Assembly (NCBI GenBank): GCA_944548615.1
Contig: OX155976.1
Coordinates: 7,149,822 to 7,213,821 of the forward strand
Length of the DNA stretch: 64,000 nt
Source: Micropterix aruncella
Lineage: Eukaryota > Arthropoda > Insecta > Lepidoptera > Micropterigidae
Reading direction: 5' to 3'
Shown: in pieces, positions 1 through 11,027 of the stretch
How the letters are laid out: each line of letters begins with the position of its first letter
Position numbering within the stretch: position 1 is the stretch's first letter
Made by a program: the position numbers and the translations under genes
Notes under the pieces: model-generated
What the model was told of the DNA's origin: nothing
What the model saw: the letters and a program-made list of their open reading frames with translations, nothing else
Database searches by the model: none

Positions 1-119
1 AGAATTGCACTATAATCACTAAAATTTATTATTTAATTATTATTTAGAGGGGAGAAAATTTTAAAATATGTTGACACTTAGAATTTAAATTTCGAATTTT
101 ATTTTGTTGTATAGAAAGT

Positions 120-420
120 ATATAACTAATTACTATAGGTATTAACAAGCTCGTTAGGTGCAATTGATTTGAATAATTCTTTAACGAACGTCGGTTGGTT
201 GAGGTTGAAAATGTCGATGGTGGAGAAACAAGAGTCGTACGTGCATATCAGCCCATAAGCGATGGAATGTTTCCCGTAGTTGGTATTGGCACGAGATACC
301 TCAAACGTGCGTGAATTGCGAATTAATCGCTGAGGAACGAAAAAACGTAAGTTTTCAACAAGGTATGAACTATCTGTGGTATTGTGGATAACTTTAAAGA
401 AAGTGTGCTGGAAAGAAACT
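120..420 (-). pseudogene. LINE reverse-transcriptase C-terminal remnant
   Basis: The minus-strand frame at 126-542 contains a stretch reading LVENLRFFVPQRLIRNSRTF, followed by TNYGKHS and a hydrophobic/Asp-Ile-Phe segment. This is the usual order at the C-terminal end of APE-type LINE ORF2 proteins: VP, then R-N-x-R-x-F, then a T-N-Y-G box, then D-I-F. Only about 90 residues resemble that tail, and no catalytic domain is present. The assignment rests on motif order recalled from the family, so an unrelated chance ORF is possible. Confidence 0.4.
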
Positions 421-429
421 GTAACTGGA

Positions 430-1390
430 ACGATACATATAACTGGAAAGGAAGTGTGCCTATTTACATTTTGGTCTGGTAAAAACGATCTCCTCAAAAC
501 CGAATATATACAGACGAATGATTTGATTTGGACAAATGTCATGGAAAAAACTTGTTTGTTTTTATATGGACTGTGTATTACCTGAAATTATCGATCCAGG
601 AGTATGAAGGAATATGGATTTAAGGGAGCCTGAATACACTTTGAAAGAAGCAAATAAAAGAAACGACACGATAAAACGAAAGAAATCGGTTCCTCTCCCT
701 TGTCCAACGCTTAAGCGGTAGTTAGTTTTCAGTGATTCCATCACAAAGTGAGCAAAGAACTCACAGAGAATGTACTTGCCAATAACACTCCAAAGCAAAG
801 CACAAGCAATATAGAGCCACCGAAAAGTACACGATATTCCAAATCTGTGCTGAGTACAGATCTAATTAATAATGATGAACAGGCTTTTGAAAATGTATTA
901 TCATTTGATGAATTTTAATTACAAAAGTCGGCGCACCACTACAAAGCGACACTGTCAAGGCTACAAAAAGGAAGTCTCAAATGTACTGCGCAATTTTAAA
1001 TGTATTTATTCGTCTCTTTACATTTAATATGTATGTATCTACTCAGAAATAACAGACTACTTTGCCAACCAGAAATGTCTTCATGATTTTTTGTCCTAAT
1101 GATTTTATATTTTAATTAATAATTATTTATTTTTAATGATGTGTATTTCTTTAAAGTTTACAATGATGTGCTTACAGTATCTAAAAATAAATTATATTAC
1201 TTTTTAATTAAATAATTTTTTAATGATAATGTACAAGGCGATGGGTGTCGTTATGTCCTCCTCAAAGAACTATTATACCGCGAATAAATAGTTCGATACA
1301 CAATGTTGTTTTTTAATTCGATTCTAAATGTTTTTTCTGCCAAAAAATACTATCAAAAACTGTCACTACAACTATCAAAAAAATACTAAA
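430..1390. other. AT-rich DNA without recognisable gene
   Basis: Short ORFs (376-585 plus, 562-798 minus) have no recognisable motif, and the rest is AT-rich with stops in all frames. I see no RNA gene or regulatory signal that I would defend. Confidence 0.5.
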
Positions 1391-1609
1391 GCTGTATCTC
1401 ACGGAACATGAATTGCGATTTATGTCATTTAAAAGCCCTTGGAAAACTGTATCCAAAACAGTTAACGGCATTTCTCCAATTGTCATCTATCACCATTTAA
1501 AATAATTTTAAAATGTCGAAAATTAATTAGTGACAGGTGACTCTTCTTAATACAGTTTTTCAGGGGATTTCAAATGACATATCGCAAATGAAATTCTGTA
1601 AGATATGGC
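1391..1609. repeat. Imperfect inverted repeat, MITE candidate
   Basis: The left arm 1391-1452 and right arm 1551-1609 are about 80 percent complementary. Both carry a core like GCGATTTATGTCATTT (right arm GCGATATGTCATTT in reverse) and an outer GTATCTCAC / ATATCTTAC. The spacer is about 100 bp. No coding sequence and no clear target duplication is visible. The downstream DNA to about 1775 (TCGGTTCAACGGCTC and neighbours) resembles the degenerate tails of many lepidopteran non-autonomous elements. Confidence 0.5.
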
Positions 1610-2154
1610 TTCTGTCAATTTTTGACAGTGATAGTTTGGTTTAACAGTTGACAGCCAAAATCTAATGGGCGCATTCCAGGGTGATACTATCCCTATGTTC
1701 CAAATTTCAACTCAATCGGTTCAACGGCTCGGCAGTTATCGTGAGAGATTACATACAGGCAAACAGACATACATTTCTCTGAAAATGGTCTTAATCATCT
1801 TGGTGGACCTCAAAATGGACATCTCTATCGTTATCTAAACATTTTTTTCCGCACGATCACAACACCTTCCCTACCAGTGGCAGCCGGGAAAGTAATATAA
1901 TGTTCAAGTTTAGATGATGATAAAGCGTAGCCTTCTTCACCAGCGTAGGTACATGACACTTGCATAATCCCAAAATATAAATCCCATTGCAATAGTGTAT
2001 ACCTAGTGTGTTTAGTCCAGACATCGATAGCGAGTGAATATCGCTGCGAGATGAGTCAACATAATAAACACCTGCCCCGTCGCGAGGGGAGGGGGTAAGT
2101 AGGCGGGGCTTAAAAACTCAGATACGGTTTATTTTTTAAGTAGTACGTCGCCTT

Positions 2155-2247
2155 AAACTGGAACCTACAAATTACTTTAAATTAATTAAATTAAAAGAAA
2201 ATACTGTTCACCTAAATTACTGACAGGTACATATAGAATAACATATT
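2155..2247 (-). repeat. Degraded duplicate of the DUF7869-like gene 3' end
   Basis: This about 93-bp segment matches 3211-3303 at roughly 80 percent by eye; both share AAATTACTTTA, GAAAATACTG and CTAAATTACTGACA. In 3211-3303 the sequence is the last codons, stop and 3' untranslated DNA of the minus-strand DUF7869-like gene. The two copies directly flank the truncated LINE at 2248-3211. It is either a very long, old target-site duplication or the stump of a second gene copy. Confidence 0.6.
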
Positions 2248-3211
2248 TCGATAAAAAATACAAATAGAACTTAAACCTACCGTCAGAGCGTCTTTTCAAC
2301 GTGGCGAAAGTTCTGGACGTCAAGCAATTGTTTATTAAATATGTGATAATATTTTTTCATAAACACAAAGATAGACATGATCAAAGTCAGCAAAACTGCA
2401 ATACTCGGAGTTCACGGAAACAAAATTTCCTTATTCCTCGAGTACAAACAACATTTGCGCAACGACAATCTTTTTTCATTGGTCCCAAATTGTATAATGG
2501 CATAGAGGAAAAATGGAAACACTTAAAGAACAATCAAGAGTTTAAAGACAATATTAATAAATGGCTATTTGAATTAGGAAGGTTTAAATCTGAAAACTTG
2601 GTTTGTAAAGCGTATGTATAACGGTTAATTTAAAAATATTATTGTATATTTATATAAATTATTATGTATATATTAATAGTATATCATATCATATTTTTAT
2701 TTATTTTATTTCATATTTTTTAGCAGTGATTTTATAATTGTATTTATATATTTTATAAAATTATAAATATGTTTATACCATATATCATTTATCATTTATT
2801 GATATCGTATTTACGTATATGTGTATTTGCCATATTGTATTACCTACAATGTATTATTCGTACAAATTTAGTGTTTGGATTTGTATTATAATGTTATTTA
2901 TTTATAATTATATATTATTCAATCTTAAAATAATAATTTAAAAAAAAACAATTAAGTACATTCATTTATTGTAAAAATAAAAAGTTTTTTCAAGTTAATT
3001 AGGTTAATTGTTACATAAGTTGTATTACTTATTTTAATTACTCTGACCCGCCTAGATACGGGACAGTTTAGTCCTAGTTAGGTGGGCAATGAGCATTAGC
3101 TGCATTTCGGTGTTCAATTTTTCCGAGTTATTTATAACATTGATAACAATGGGGCTAAATGTACAAAAATAAAATGAATAAAGTATTAAAAAAATAAAAA
3201 AAAAAAAAAAA
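2248..3211 (+). pseudogene. 5'-truncated jockey/CR1-like LINE with 3' UTR
   Basis: The frame reads LPSERLF, then KVLDVKQLF, then VQTTFAQRQSFFIGPKLYN and ends at 2621. This is the C-terminal tail seen in the other LINEs of the window (compare 12390-12719 and 55848-56213): a DxxQLY/F box and a TTFxQRxxxxIxPKxxN box. About 560 bp of AT-rich 3' UTR follow, including a hairpin near 3046-3087 (CGCCTAGATACGGG ... CCTAGTTAGG), and the copy ends in an A-rich tail at about 3185-3211. A stop lies just upstream of LPSER. 5' truncation is typical of target-primed reverse transcription. Confidence 0.75.
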
Positions 3212-3266
3212 CCTAAACCAGAACCTAAAAATTACTTTATATAATAGAAAATACTGCATAACTAAA

Positions 3267-5399
3267 TTACTGACATAGGTTAATGTAGAATGACTTATGT
3301 TCTTCTTTAGCAATATATGGAACCATATCGAGTAGGTCTTCTTCTTAGCACTCGAAACTTTTGATGTACACTGGAGATGCGAAATTGTAAGCTGTCTTAA
3401 ATCGTCGACTGTTTTGTTTCTTTTGAGGACATTGACAATTTTCCAGGGTTCCATGGAATTCAGCGTCGTCCTGACACGTACTTTGTTGGGATCTTTTTTA
3501 TCAACTTTTATCCATTGGGCTTTAGAAATGCTCATTTTGTCGGTAGATATAACAGAATCAGCCTTGTGATGAAAATCGAAGAAGTCAGAAGTTGCCATCT
3601 GAATGACGTTAAAAGGCTTCTCTCTTGCTCCTCGAATCATTGACACAAGATCATCAGGAACAATCGGACTGCAAACACGTTTTCTTTTTTCTATTAGAGC
3701 AAAATCTCTGTCACAGCTCAAATAAGAGTGACCAGTGATTAAAAATTTGTGTTGAATATTTTCGAAAATTCCCTTTGTTACAAGGTAGATCCACAAGAGT
3801 ATCATCATTTTATTTTTATTCTGACCAGCGCAGTTATCACTCAAATTCTTTTTAGTAGTGATTACATTCGAAAAGACTTTATAAATGCAAGAAGCGATTT
3901 CGTTGCCCCCTCGGCCTGAAATACCTTCGTGCCATAAACACATAAAGGCATCATTGGTGTCGCCGATATGTACGCCCAAATTGAAATTTGACAGCTGTCC
4001 GCTGTAATAAATTTTTGAGTGCGTCAATGTAGGTGTGACAATTACTTGTTGTAAGTCCATTGTAGCAGTACAAGTATCACTGTTTGGTCTTTGGGACGAG
4101 ATTACGTCTCTCTGAATGACGATCAGTGCCTTGTCTGCTTTTGCTTGATGAATCTGGAGTTTTATGCTTAGTTCTCTTTTATTAGCCACGTTGGCGCGAA
4201 TTTGCGTTTGCAACAAATCACAAGTGGAACAGGTATCAACTCGTTTTCGACCAAACTTTAAATTTCTGAAATGCTTTTTGAAAGTGGCACTGTAGAATTT
4301 ATAAGTTACAACTGTGTTTGGGTGTAATTCCTTAAACGATTTATAGAGCCGATTAATGTTTAAATCAGGACTGAGGTATTCTTTTCGAGAATGCGCTCTA
4401 CCGTAGTGGGATTCTTGACGGGGGAAAAGAGCCACATGATTTTTTATTTCTTCTACATGTTCTGGACTAAATTTTCGGTTTTTATTCTTATTTCCTCGTT
4501 TGTCTTTGTAAATTAAATCTCCACTTTTTACGCGCTGGATGATTCCGTAGAGTTTCTTTTGTTTTAACGCAAATATTTCCACAAATGTTTTGCGACATAT
4601 TTCTTTAAGGTTTCCTGAACCATCAGGTATATTATAGGATATTGTACACTGGCGTTTACTGTCTTTCGGATCCTCGTACTTTCCGTGTCTTCTCCTTTTT
4701 ACAGGCAATATATTTATTAAGCCCATAATATACGATCCTTGTTTTTCCTCCGTATCTATGATATGAAAGTCTTGAAAGAGGGAAAGTTTTTGTTCATGGC
4801 TTATTTCACTGCACTGTTTCTTACATTTACAGGTGATCTGAAAGAAAATAACCGATGAAACGATATACAATGCTTTTCATTCTTCGGGATATTTGTGATT
4901 GAGTTAAACTTCTAACAATAAGTAGGTATTAAGTTTCGAAAAGGTTTTATTTCAGAGATATCCCACATAGAATATATTTCTCGGATGAAGGTTCTTGAAT
5001 GATCTCGCAAAATAAAAAAAAATGCAATGATGAAAATCATATCAAATCGCATACTCAATCGCATGCACACACACGCACAAACACACATACACACACTGTC
5101 TCACCCGCGCACACCCCACATGCACAAACACACATCAAAACTTTTAACACATTTATTTTAATCTAACCTTGCACATCACTAGCGCGCACGCATAGGGAAT
5201 GGCGACAAACAAGTGCTAATTACAAAAACACAATTACCTCGGCTCTGGGTTGTTTAGCTGGAATGATTGTTTGTGAGGATGTCTGGTACTCTTGTCCATG
5301 AGTTTTTCTCGCTTTATTACTCTTATAATCCTTCCAACATCGTTTTCTTTTTCGGTTTGTTGCCAGCTCACTGCACGCGCGTGCGTCGTCGTCGACCAT
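3267..5399 (-). CDS. DUF7869-like protein, two exons, C-terminal frameshift
   Basis: Exon 1 is 5399-5238 (54 codons, starting MVDDDARACSEL), the intron is 5237-4838 (GT...AG) and exon 2 is 4837-3267. The join keeps frame and creates a Cys-rich start (ITCKCKKQC). In spliced numbering the conserved features are ICRKTF near 134, a HYGRAHSRKEYL box near 198, a DTCSTC Cys pair (257, 260), MDLQQ (Asp 315), SDNCAGQNKN (Asp 388) and GHSYLSCDRDF..IE (His 424, Asp 430, Glu 437). These match, from memory, the family databases label DUF7869, common in arthropods and cnidarians; its biochemical function is unknown to me. The Asp/Asp/Glu order suggests an RNase H-like transposase fold, but that is inference. 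At a CTT repeat (3337-3347) the long ORF slips. The other frame gives the expected end (EDLLDMVPYIA ... NLCQ, stop 3267-3269), so this copy is about 579 residues if the slip is repaired; otherwise it reads into LINE tail DNA. A TATA-like run lies near 5485-5500. Confidence 0.72.
4838..5237 (-). other. 400-bp intron of the DUF7869-like gene
   Basis: The donor is CCGAG|GTAATTG (minus strand, GT at 5237-5236). The acceptor is TTTTCTTTCAG|ATC (AG at 4839-4838) with a pyrimidine tract. Both flanking exons keep one frame across the join, which is the main support. The intron contains CA-rich microsatellite DNA at about 5060-5135. Confidence 0.75.
5060..5135. repeat. Interrupted (CA)n microsatellite
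   Basis: Runs of ACAC, GCACAC and ACATACACAC fill this stretch inside the intron of the DUF7869-like gene. Confidence 0.8.
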
Positions 5400-5499
5400 T
5401 TTAGCACAAACTGAAAATTATCGCGCTTGGCACTTAAGAGGCCGTGTACGAAATCGATGTGGGCCGTGATACCTCTATAATCAATGGTATAATATAACA

Positions 5500-6754
5500 A
5501 TAGGTAGGTAGGATTTTCGGAGCCAAAGAGATACGTCCACCCTTTGAAAGCGCTCGGCGGGGACTAGCTGACTTGAGGCGTGAATCGTATCATAGGCGAG
5601 TATCATAACGCGAGAATTAGATTGTTTTAAAAGACTTTATTGCTAATTTTAATTAATGTTTTGCATTTTTTTGAGGAAATGGACTGATATTGAACTAAAG
5701 TTTATTTCTGTTGTTTTTATTTTATGAACGAGAGTTCTAAAAGGCCAAAATCAAAAGCATTTCTTTGCCCATTTTCTAAAAAATTTGACAAAGTTAAATA
5801 TTTTTTTTATCAGTAATATTATATAAAAGTAGTAAAAACAGTCGCCGGTTTAAAAGGTCAATTAATCAAAATTCTATAATAATTTTCAAAAAAGTAGCTC
5901 ACTCATTAGACAATAATATAAATGATCTTTTATGTTGTGCAATAAAACTTATAGAAATACAGTATTTTTACCTTAAATTCACGTCTGCAAAATTACGTAA
6001 ATTCACGAAATGCGCAAAATTTCGTATACGGTATGTCACTAGGCGGCGGAGTTAACACTTGCGCGAAGTTCCCACTGGTCTTTTAGTATGTTTACTGAGC
6101 TAGAAGCTCTTAGTGCCATTCATAAGGCATTGGCGATGGCACATAAAACCGATCTGTATACTTAGTTTTAAATTGAAATTTTTGGCACTTAGTGCCTTTG
6201 TTACTTCTACCATTCAGTTATTCTGCTATTCGGGACGGAGACAAATAAAAAACCATGAAAATCGGTAATCCGTTCTCGAGTTATAAGTGTTCGAACGAAC
6301 CCGACTTTGTTTTATATGTATAAGATATACACACACACACACACACATGCAAACATACATACATACTTACATATATACACATACATGAATCTAAGTGCTT
6401 AAAGCAACCATACCTGTCGACATACTTTTAAATAAGCATTCAAATGCAAATCGACACCGGTATGTCTATCGGTTATGTACGGAGTGCCTTTAAAGCTAGA
6501 TTGTTTATCGCGCGTACGAACGACGCTAATATTAACGTCATAAAGAGAAAACAGACCACGTTAATAACCCTCTTTAGAGGGCCTGTTAGCGGTATTAAAA
6601 ACCGCACAACACGTATCGCATGATTGCCGGCGACTTATATTATTACTAGTTTTGCCGGCGGCTTCGTCTGATTAAGAGTCGCGTTGAAAGGCTTCCTTGA
6701 AGATAGTTCTATACGGCTTGGCCACTGCCAAGCCGCATAACACTGTTTTTTTTT
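5500..6754. other. Non-coding DNA with microsatellite at 6327-6386
   Basis: No ORF with recognisable motifs. An (AC)n run at 6327-6347 grades into ACAT repeats up to 6386. The short stretch near 6250-6310 (AAATCGGTAATCCGTTCTCGAG) resembles degenerate repeat tails common in insect non-autonomous elements, but I cannot place it in a family. Confidence 0.5.
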
Positions 6755-6853
6755 TGGGGGAGTTAATGGGCCCTTGCTGAGTTGACCACGAAGACCCATT
6801 CTGTTCAGGGTTGGTCACACTCACGGGTCAACACCTATCCGACGCCTATCCGC
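6755..6853 (+). repeat. R667 repeat, 5' fragment
   Basis: Starts GGGGGAGTTAATGGGCCC and runs through the ACTCACGGGTCAACACC block, matching the first about 100 bp of the full R667 copy at 31970-32636. Confidence 0.8.
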
Positions 6854-7489
6854 ATAATAAACAGTTTTTAGTGTTTTGGAATCCAGAATATTCCTCAGTT
6901 CTTTGAAAACATATCCAAGGATTCGCAACCTATTATATACATTACTTCTTTATAATATTAGTATAGATAATATAGGGCGTCCGTGTGACGGCCCACGGAC
7001 TATATATCTAACAGTGGACGTCTACCGGCTGATGGTGATGATGATAGTGATGAAAATAGATTATATCTAGTAGAAGGACTTGTCGTTAAACAAACCAGGC
7101 CCTTACATAATTAATTTAACTGTCAAAGAACATGATAATTGAATACTCGGAAAACGTTTCATTTTCCTTTGGCAGCAATGTCATATGTGGGCTATTAGAC
7201 AACTGGAATATTACACTTAGAAGGTGTAATTTGTATAGAATAATGACAGAACCCGGCGCGTCTGATACAGGAACACATACGTGGGAAAGAGCGTAATGGA
7301 CAGCGGATGTTTCGTAATACATAATTAATTTAAGAGAGGGCTGCGGCAATATTATAGGAGCTCGAACGGTTCAATGTAGATTGGAACACGATGGCCAGTT
7401 TGTCTTGTTGGTCGACCTAACTTGTTGATTAGCTCTCATTCATTAGCCTTCTCGAAGAGACGAATTATTTTGGACGGACTCAGTAAACT
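6854..7489. other. No recognisable gene
   Basis: Small ORFs at 6876-7070 (plus) and 7116-7349 (minus) carry no family motif. Nothing else is evident. Confidence 0.45.
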
Positions 7490-7716
7490 CTGTTTGCGTT
7501 TGTCCTGCACTACGTAAGGGAGAGAGTCGCGCAAGCGACCTCGAACTCGTAACCAGTCGGGAGATCGGAGTAATCTGGTCGCAACTGGAAATAACGGCGC
7601 GAGTGTCGGCCCGCTCAGTAACATAGCTGGCTATCGCGAATAAGGCGTTGGCCTCTTACGGGCATGTGGCGGAGCTTGACGGTGGACTGTTTTGTCCAAA
7701 GTCTTCTGCGCTTAGC
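7490..7716 (+). repeat. R667 repeat, 3' part
   Basis: Carries GGGAGAGAGTCGCGCAAGCG, the TCGTAACCAGTCGGGAGA block, GGCGTTGGCCTCTTACGGGC and GGTGGACTGTTTTGTCC, in the same order as in other R667 copies. It abuts an opposite-orientation copy at 7717, giving a head-to-head arrangement of the two 3' regions. Confidence 0.8.
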
Positions 7717-8325
7717 TGTCAACTACAACGGGCTAACCCGTCACCTCATGAAGTGAGGTGAGCGTAGAAGAATTTAGACGAAAACAGTCCACTCACCTGT
7801 AAGAAGCCAACGCCTTACCGCGATATAACAATGTTAATCACACAGCGGGCCGACACTCACGTCCTTACTTCCAGTTGCAACCAGATTACCCCGGTCTCCC
7901 GACTGGTTACAGGTTCGAGGTCGATTGCGCGGTCCTCTCCTTTACGTAACGGCGATACGGTGTCTACCGAATCTATCGCGGACCACGGCATCCTTTGCCC
8001 GGCTGTTCACCCGGTATCGGGTAGCCGATCGGTCGTTTTAAGAGCAGTTGCCGTAAGGTTAACAACTACCCTGGTTCTATAGGAAACAATGCTGTTTCCA
8101 GCCTCCCCGGCTATCAGTCGGAATGTACAATCGTTTGGCTGGCGCCGCACGGTGCGCAAACCGTCCAAGAGCGCCCGAAGGTTGACTCCTAAGGGAAACT
8201 GGCCCGCAGACCAGAGTATTAACCGGGCTCGCACTTCTGCATGGAGGCTGCCGGATTGGTGTTGACCCGTGATTTTGACCGACCCTAACCGCAAGGGTCT
8301 TAGTGGCCTAACTATACGTTAGTCA
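7717..8325 (-). repeat. R667 repeat, near full length, reverse orientation
   Basis: Reads as the reverse complement of R667, from the terminal CAACTACAACGGGC to the GTTGACCCGTGA / GTGGCC block at the far end. It is more diverged than the copies at 26 and 32 kb. Together with the preceding fragment it makes a large imperfect palindrome. Confidence 0.8.
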
Positions 8326-8329
8326 TTTA

Positions 8330-8661
8330 TGTTCCAGACAAACCGCTTCAGTAGCTAAAGGTCAATTCTAAAGAAGCGAAACACCTTTACCGAAGCCCGG
8401 ACTATCCGTGGCACGATTGTGGCAACGCGGGTTGTGGAATTACCTTCCCTTTGCTTTTTTCTCGCAGTAAGTACAGAAAGCATAATCGGTTTAGCTCAGG
8501 CGTTCGCGTTAAAATCTCCTCTCACCGTCCCAGCTCGTTTAAAATCGCTAAAGTGCTGTATTTGCGTTGCGTGGCTCGGTATATAAAATAACATATCAAG
8601 CGCCCCACTCATTGCGCCCCGAGCTATCGCCTGACCGCTTAAGGGGTCAGTAAAGGGGTAC
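8330..8661. other. No recognisable gene
   Basis: Mixed-composition DNA between R667 and the dispersed repeat at 8662; nothing recognised. Confidence 0.4.
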
Positions 8662-9160
8662 TTAAGGTGACATGATACCTGCAAACGACCAGATCTGAAG
8701 AATTTTAGTTTTACGAATTTATTGAAAAATATAAGCATTCATTTAAAACAGTTTCTAATTAAATCCCTCAATAAGGAACCAATTTACAATTTGGACTCCA
8801 AAAAGTTGCTCATTGCCTTGGACAATAAGACTTTAAACTGATTTCGAAAACTTTCAGGCGCGGTGAAAGTGTTTTATTTTAATTTTATTATATTGACTGG
8901 TTAATCTAGCGTCGTGCTTAGCCGCATTTTTTATTTAGGCTCTAAATTAATTAAAACGTGAGAGCCCTCTGAGAGTAACGCTAAATATGGTTTACCATTA
9001 ACACCCTTATAACACCACTGCGCACAGACAGTTATTCTGTGATAGCGCTGCGATCGAAAGTTTAGTATGCGCCCGGTCGCCGGTGCGTGCGGACGTCAAA
9101 TCGGTGCCTTCGTCGACGCTGGATTTTTATTGGTCAAACCCTATATCGTTAATTAAGTAT
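8662..9160 (-). repeat. Dispersed repeat, partner at 31361-31878
   Basis: The reverse complement follows 31361-31878 throughout: CCAATAAAAATCCAGCG, CGCAGCGCTA, GGTGTTATAAGGGTGTTAAT, CGCGCCTGAAAGTTTTCGAA and CAGGTATCATG occur in the same order. Divergence is roughly 15-20 percent by eye. The 31-kb copy has about 20 extra bases (TTTTATTGCAGGAGTAAAC) before CGCGCCTG. No coding frame persists in both copies. Confidence 0.8.
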
Positions 9161-9345
9161 TATATCGTGTTTAGTGTCAAATGAATGGTCTGATTGATTA
9201 CATTTTGAAAATATATATGTATCTATATGGATTAAGAAATACATAAAAAAAAGTATTTAATTTAAAAAATATTATAGTAGATAAAGAAGTATACTTTTTA
9301 TAATGGGCGGTCGTGTTTTTTTATTCCTTTTAATATCTTCACTTA
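9140..9345 (+). repeat. Dispersed AT-rich repeat, copy 1
   Basis: Shares ATATCGTGTTTAGTGTCAAA, TATGTATCTATATGGAT, AAATACATAAA and a terminal poly-T/TTATTC block with copies at 14035-14180 and 17885-18085. The family is unknown; it may be the 3' untranslated DNA of an old retroelement. Confidence 0.65.
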
Positions 9346-10189
9346 TGGACGTCTAACATGTTCCATCTCTTGCGACGTGTACGAGACTCCGTAAGCAAAC
9401 CCGTCGGTTCCCGTCTGGCCAGCCGTGGGATACAGTGAATGGGGCGTTCAAACCGCATTTTATACCTGCGTAACACGATAGGCGGGCACTGGCAGGGAGC
9501 TGGCTGGCCACGCAGTGCGCTGCAGACCGCATGCTAAGTTAAGTAACTGGATACCTTAACTCCCCATCATGCAATTGCATTTTTATGGGGTCTTTGGGAA
9601 CTTTCATAAAGTCGGCGACCGGCGCACAGCGTCGGCCCTGCCGATCAATGCACCTGCCCCTCTAGAGTCATCAAGTTATTATTTTATTCTGGAACCAAAC
9701 TGCTTATTAAGAACTGGATATGCTTTTTATGAACCCAATGTATTCTGTTAAGGACTTTGAGAGTATTGATTTCCCTATCGTCCATAATTATTTATAATAC
9801 AATCTTCCCTTATTTTTTTTAATTACTAATTTTAACTATTTACATTACTAAATACAATCATTGATTATCTAAGATGGATTATATTATAAAAAAATATTGA
9901 CTATTTCTATTGCGACATTGTTATTGAAGCAATTTTATATTTTTAATATTTTTAATTTTACTGTTTTATAACGGCCTCTTCGTTTTTATATTTTGACTAT
10001 CTGCAATATTTTATCAGCTCCAATTCCTTAAAAAGATTTTTAATCGTCATTATAAATTTAAATAGTAATTGTTTTACAATTTAAAAAAATAGTCGATATT
10101 TAAAAAAAATATTACATCACTTAAGGTATAATACCACATAATAAAATTTGACTAAACCAAGAGTAGGGATTCCTACCAACTGGCTTATT
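9346..10189. other. No recognisable gene
   Basis: A GC-richer patch at 9355-9550 gives way to AT-rich DNA with poly-A/poly-T runs. The ORF at 9569-9751 has no motif. Confidence 0.45.
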
Positions 10190-10575
10190 TGAAAAATATA
10201 AAAATTAAACAAAAAACAGAACTACATACAATGCATTATTAACGTACCTATTTAAAAGTTTTAAAAAACCATTGATATGATTCTGAATAGTATGTAACAA
10301 AATGAACGCAATATAATATTTTATTTTGTTTCCGCTTGAGAATGGGGGAGTCGAGATGGGAAGTGAGATGAATGAAGAGACAAAATAGATAAAATTAATT
10401 AAGTATGTATATAAATATATTTACATTTAATTTTAGGTATTATAATAAATATGCTTAAGATAAATTATGTATATAAACCAAATTAAATGAAATATAATAT
10501 GTACAAATGTTTTGTGATTATCTAGATAAAATCTAGTATTCTGATTGTTAATTAATATTTTACATGGCTGTTGGT
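10190..10575 (-). repeat. LINE-J type 3' UTR fragment
   Basis: The reverse complement follows the 3' end of LINE-J at 54540-54905: the stop region (ATCTAGATAATCAC), ACATATTATATTTCATTTAA, CCCCATTCTCAAGCGGAAAC, TTGCGTTCATTTTG and GCATTGTATGTAGTTCTGTT occur in order. It is a 5'-truncated second copy of that LINE family. A run of AAAT repeats (10583-10612) lies beside it. Confidence 0.8.
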
Positions 10576-10580
10576 TTTCC

Positions 10581-10582
<2 letters not shown>

Positions 10583-10612
<30 letters not shown>
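10583..10612. repeat. (AAAT)n microsatellite
   Basis: Seven uninterrupted AAAT units next to the LINE-J fragment. Confidence 0.9.
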
Positions 10613-10613
<1 letters not shown>

Positions 10614-11027
10614 GGTATTATGATAGCTGACATTCTAATTCTCATATAATTTACTATACATCTATTCACTTTTAATAAAATACGAAGGCATATTGCTGGA
10701 TTGACAATAAAACATTTTTACTTTGATTATTCTACACAGAATTTGCATTTCTATTTTAATATATTATTCTCCCTGACTATTAAATCGCATTAGTATATTT
10801 TGATTATTTGTATGTAGTACAGCCATGACAGCTGTCATGATAGTTATGTTTTTAATAATTCCATTTTTAGCATTTTATTTTATGACGCATCCAAGAGTAG
10901 GAATGCCTATCTACAGGAGTAGTTGATTGTATTGTATTATCCATTTTTTTAATGTAAAAACAGGCGCGTGTTCGAATGCAACGTTGTGTCAAAATTCCAT
11001 GTCAATCGCTTGACTACTTTTATGCTG

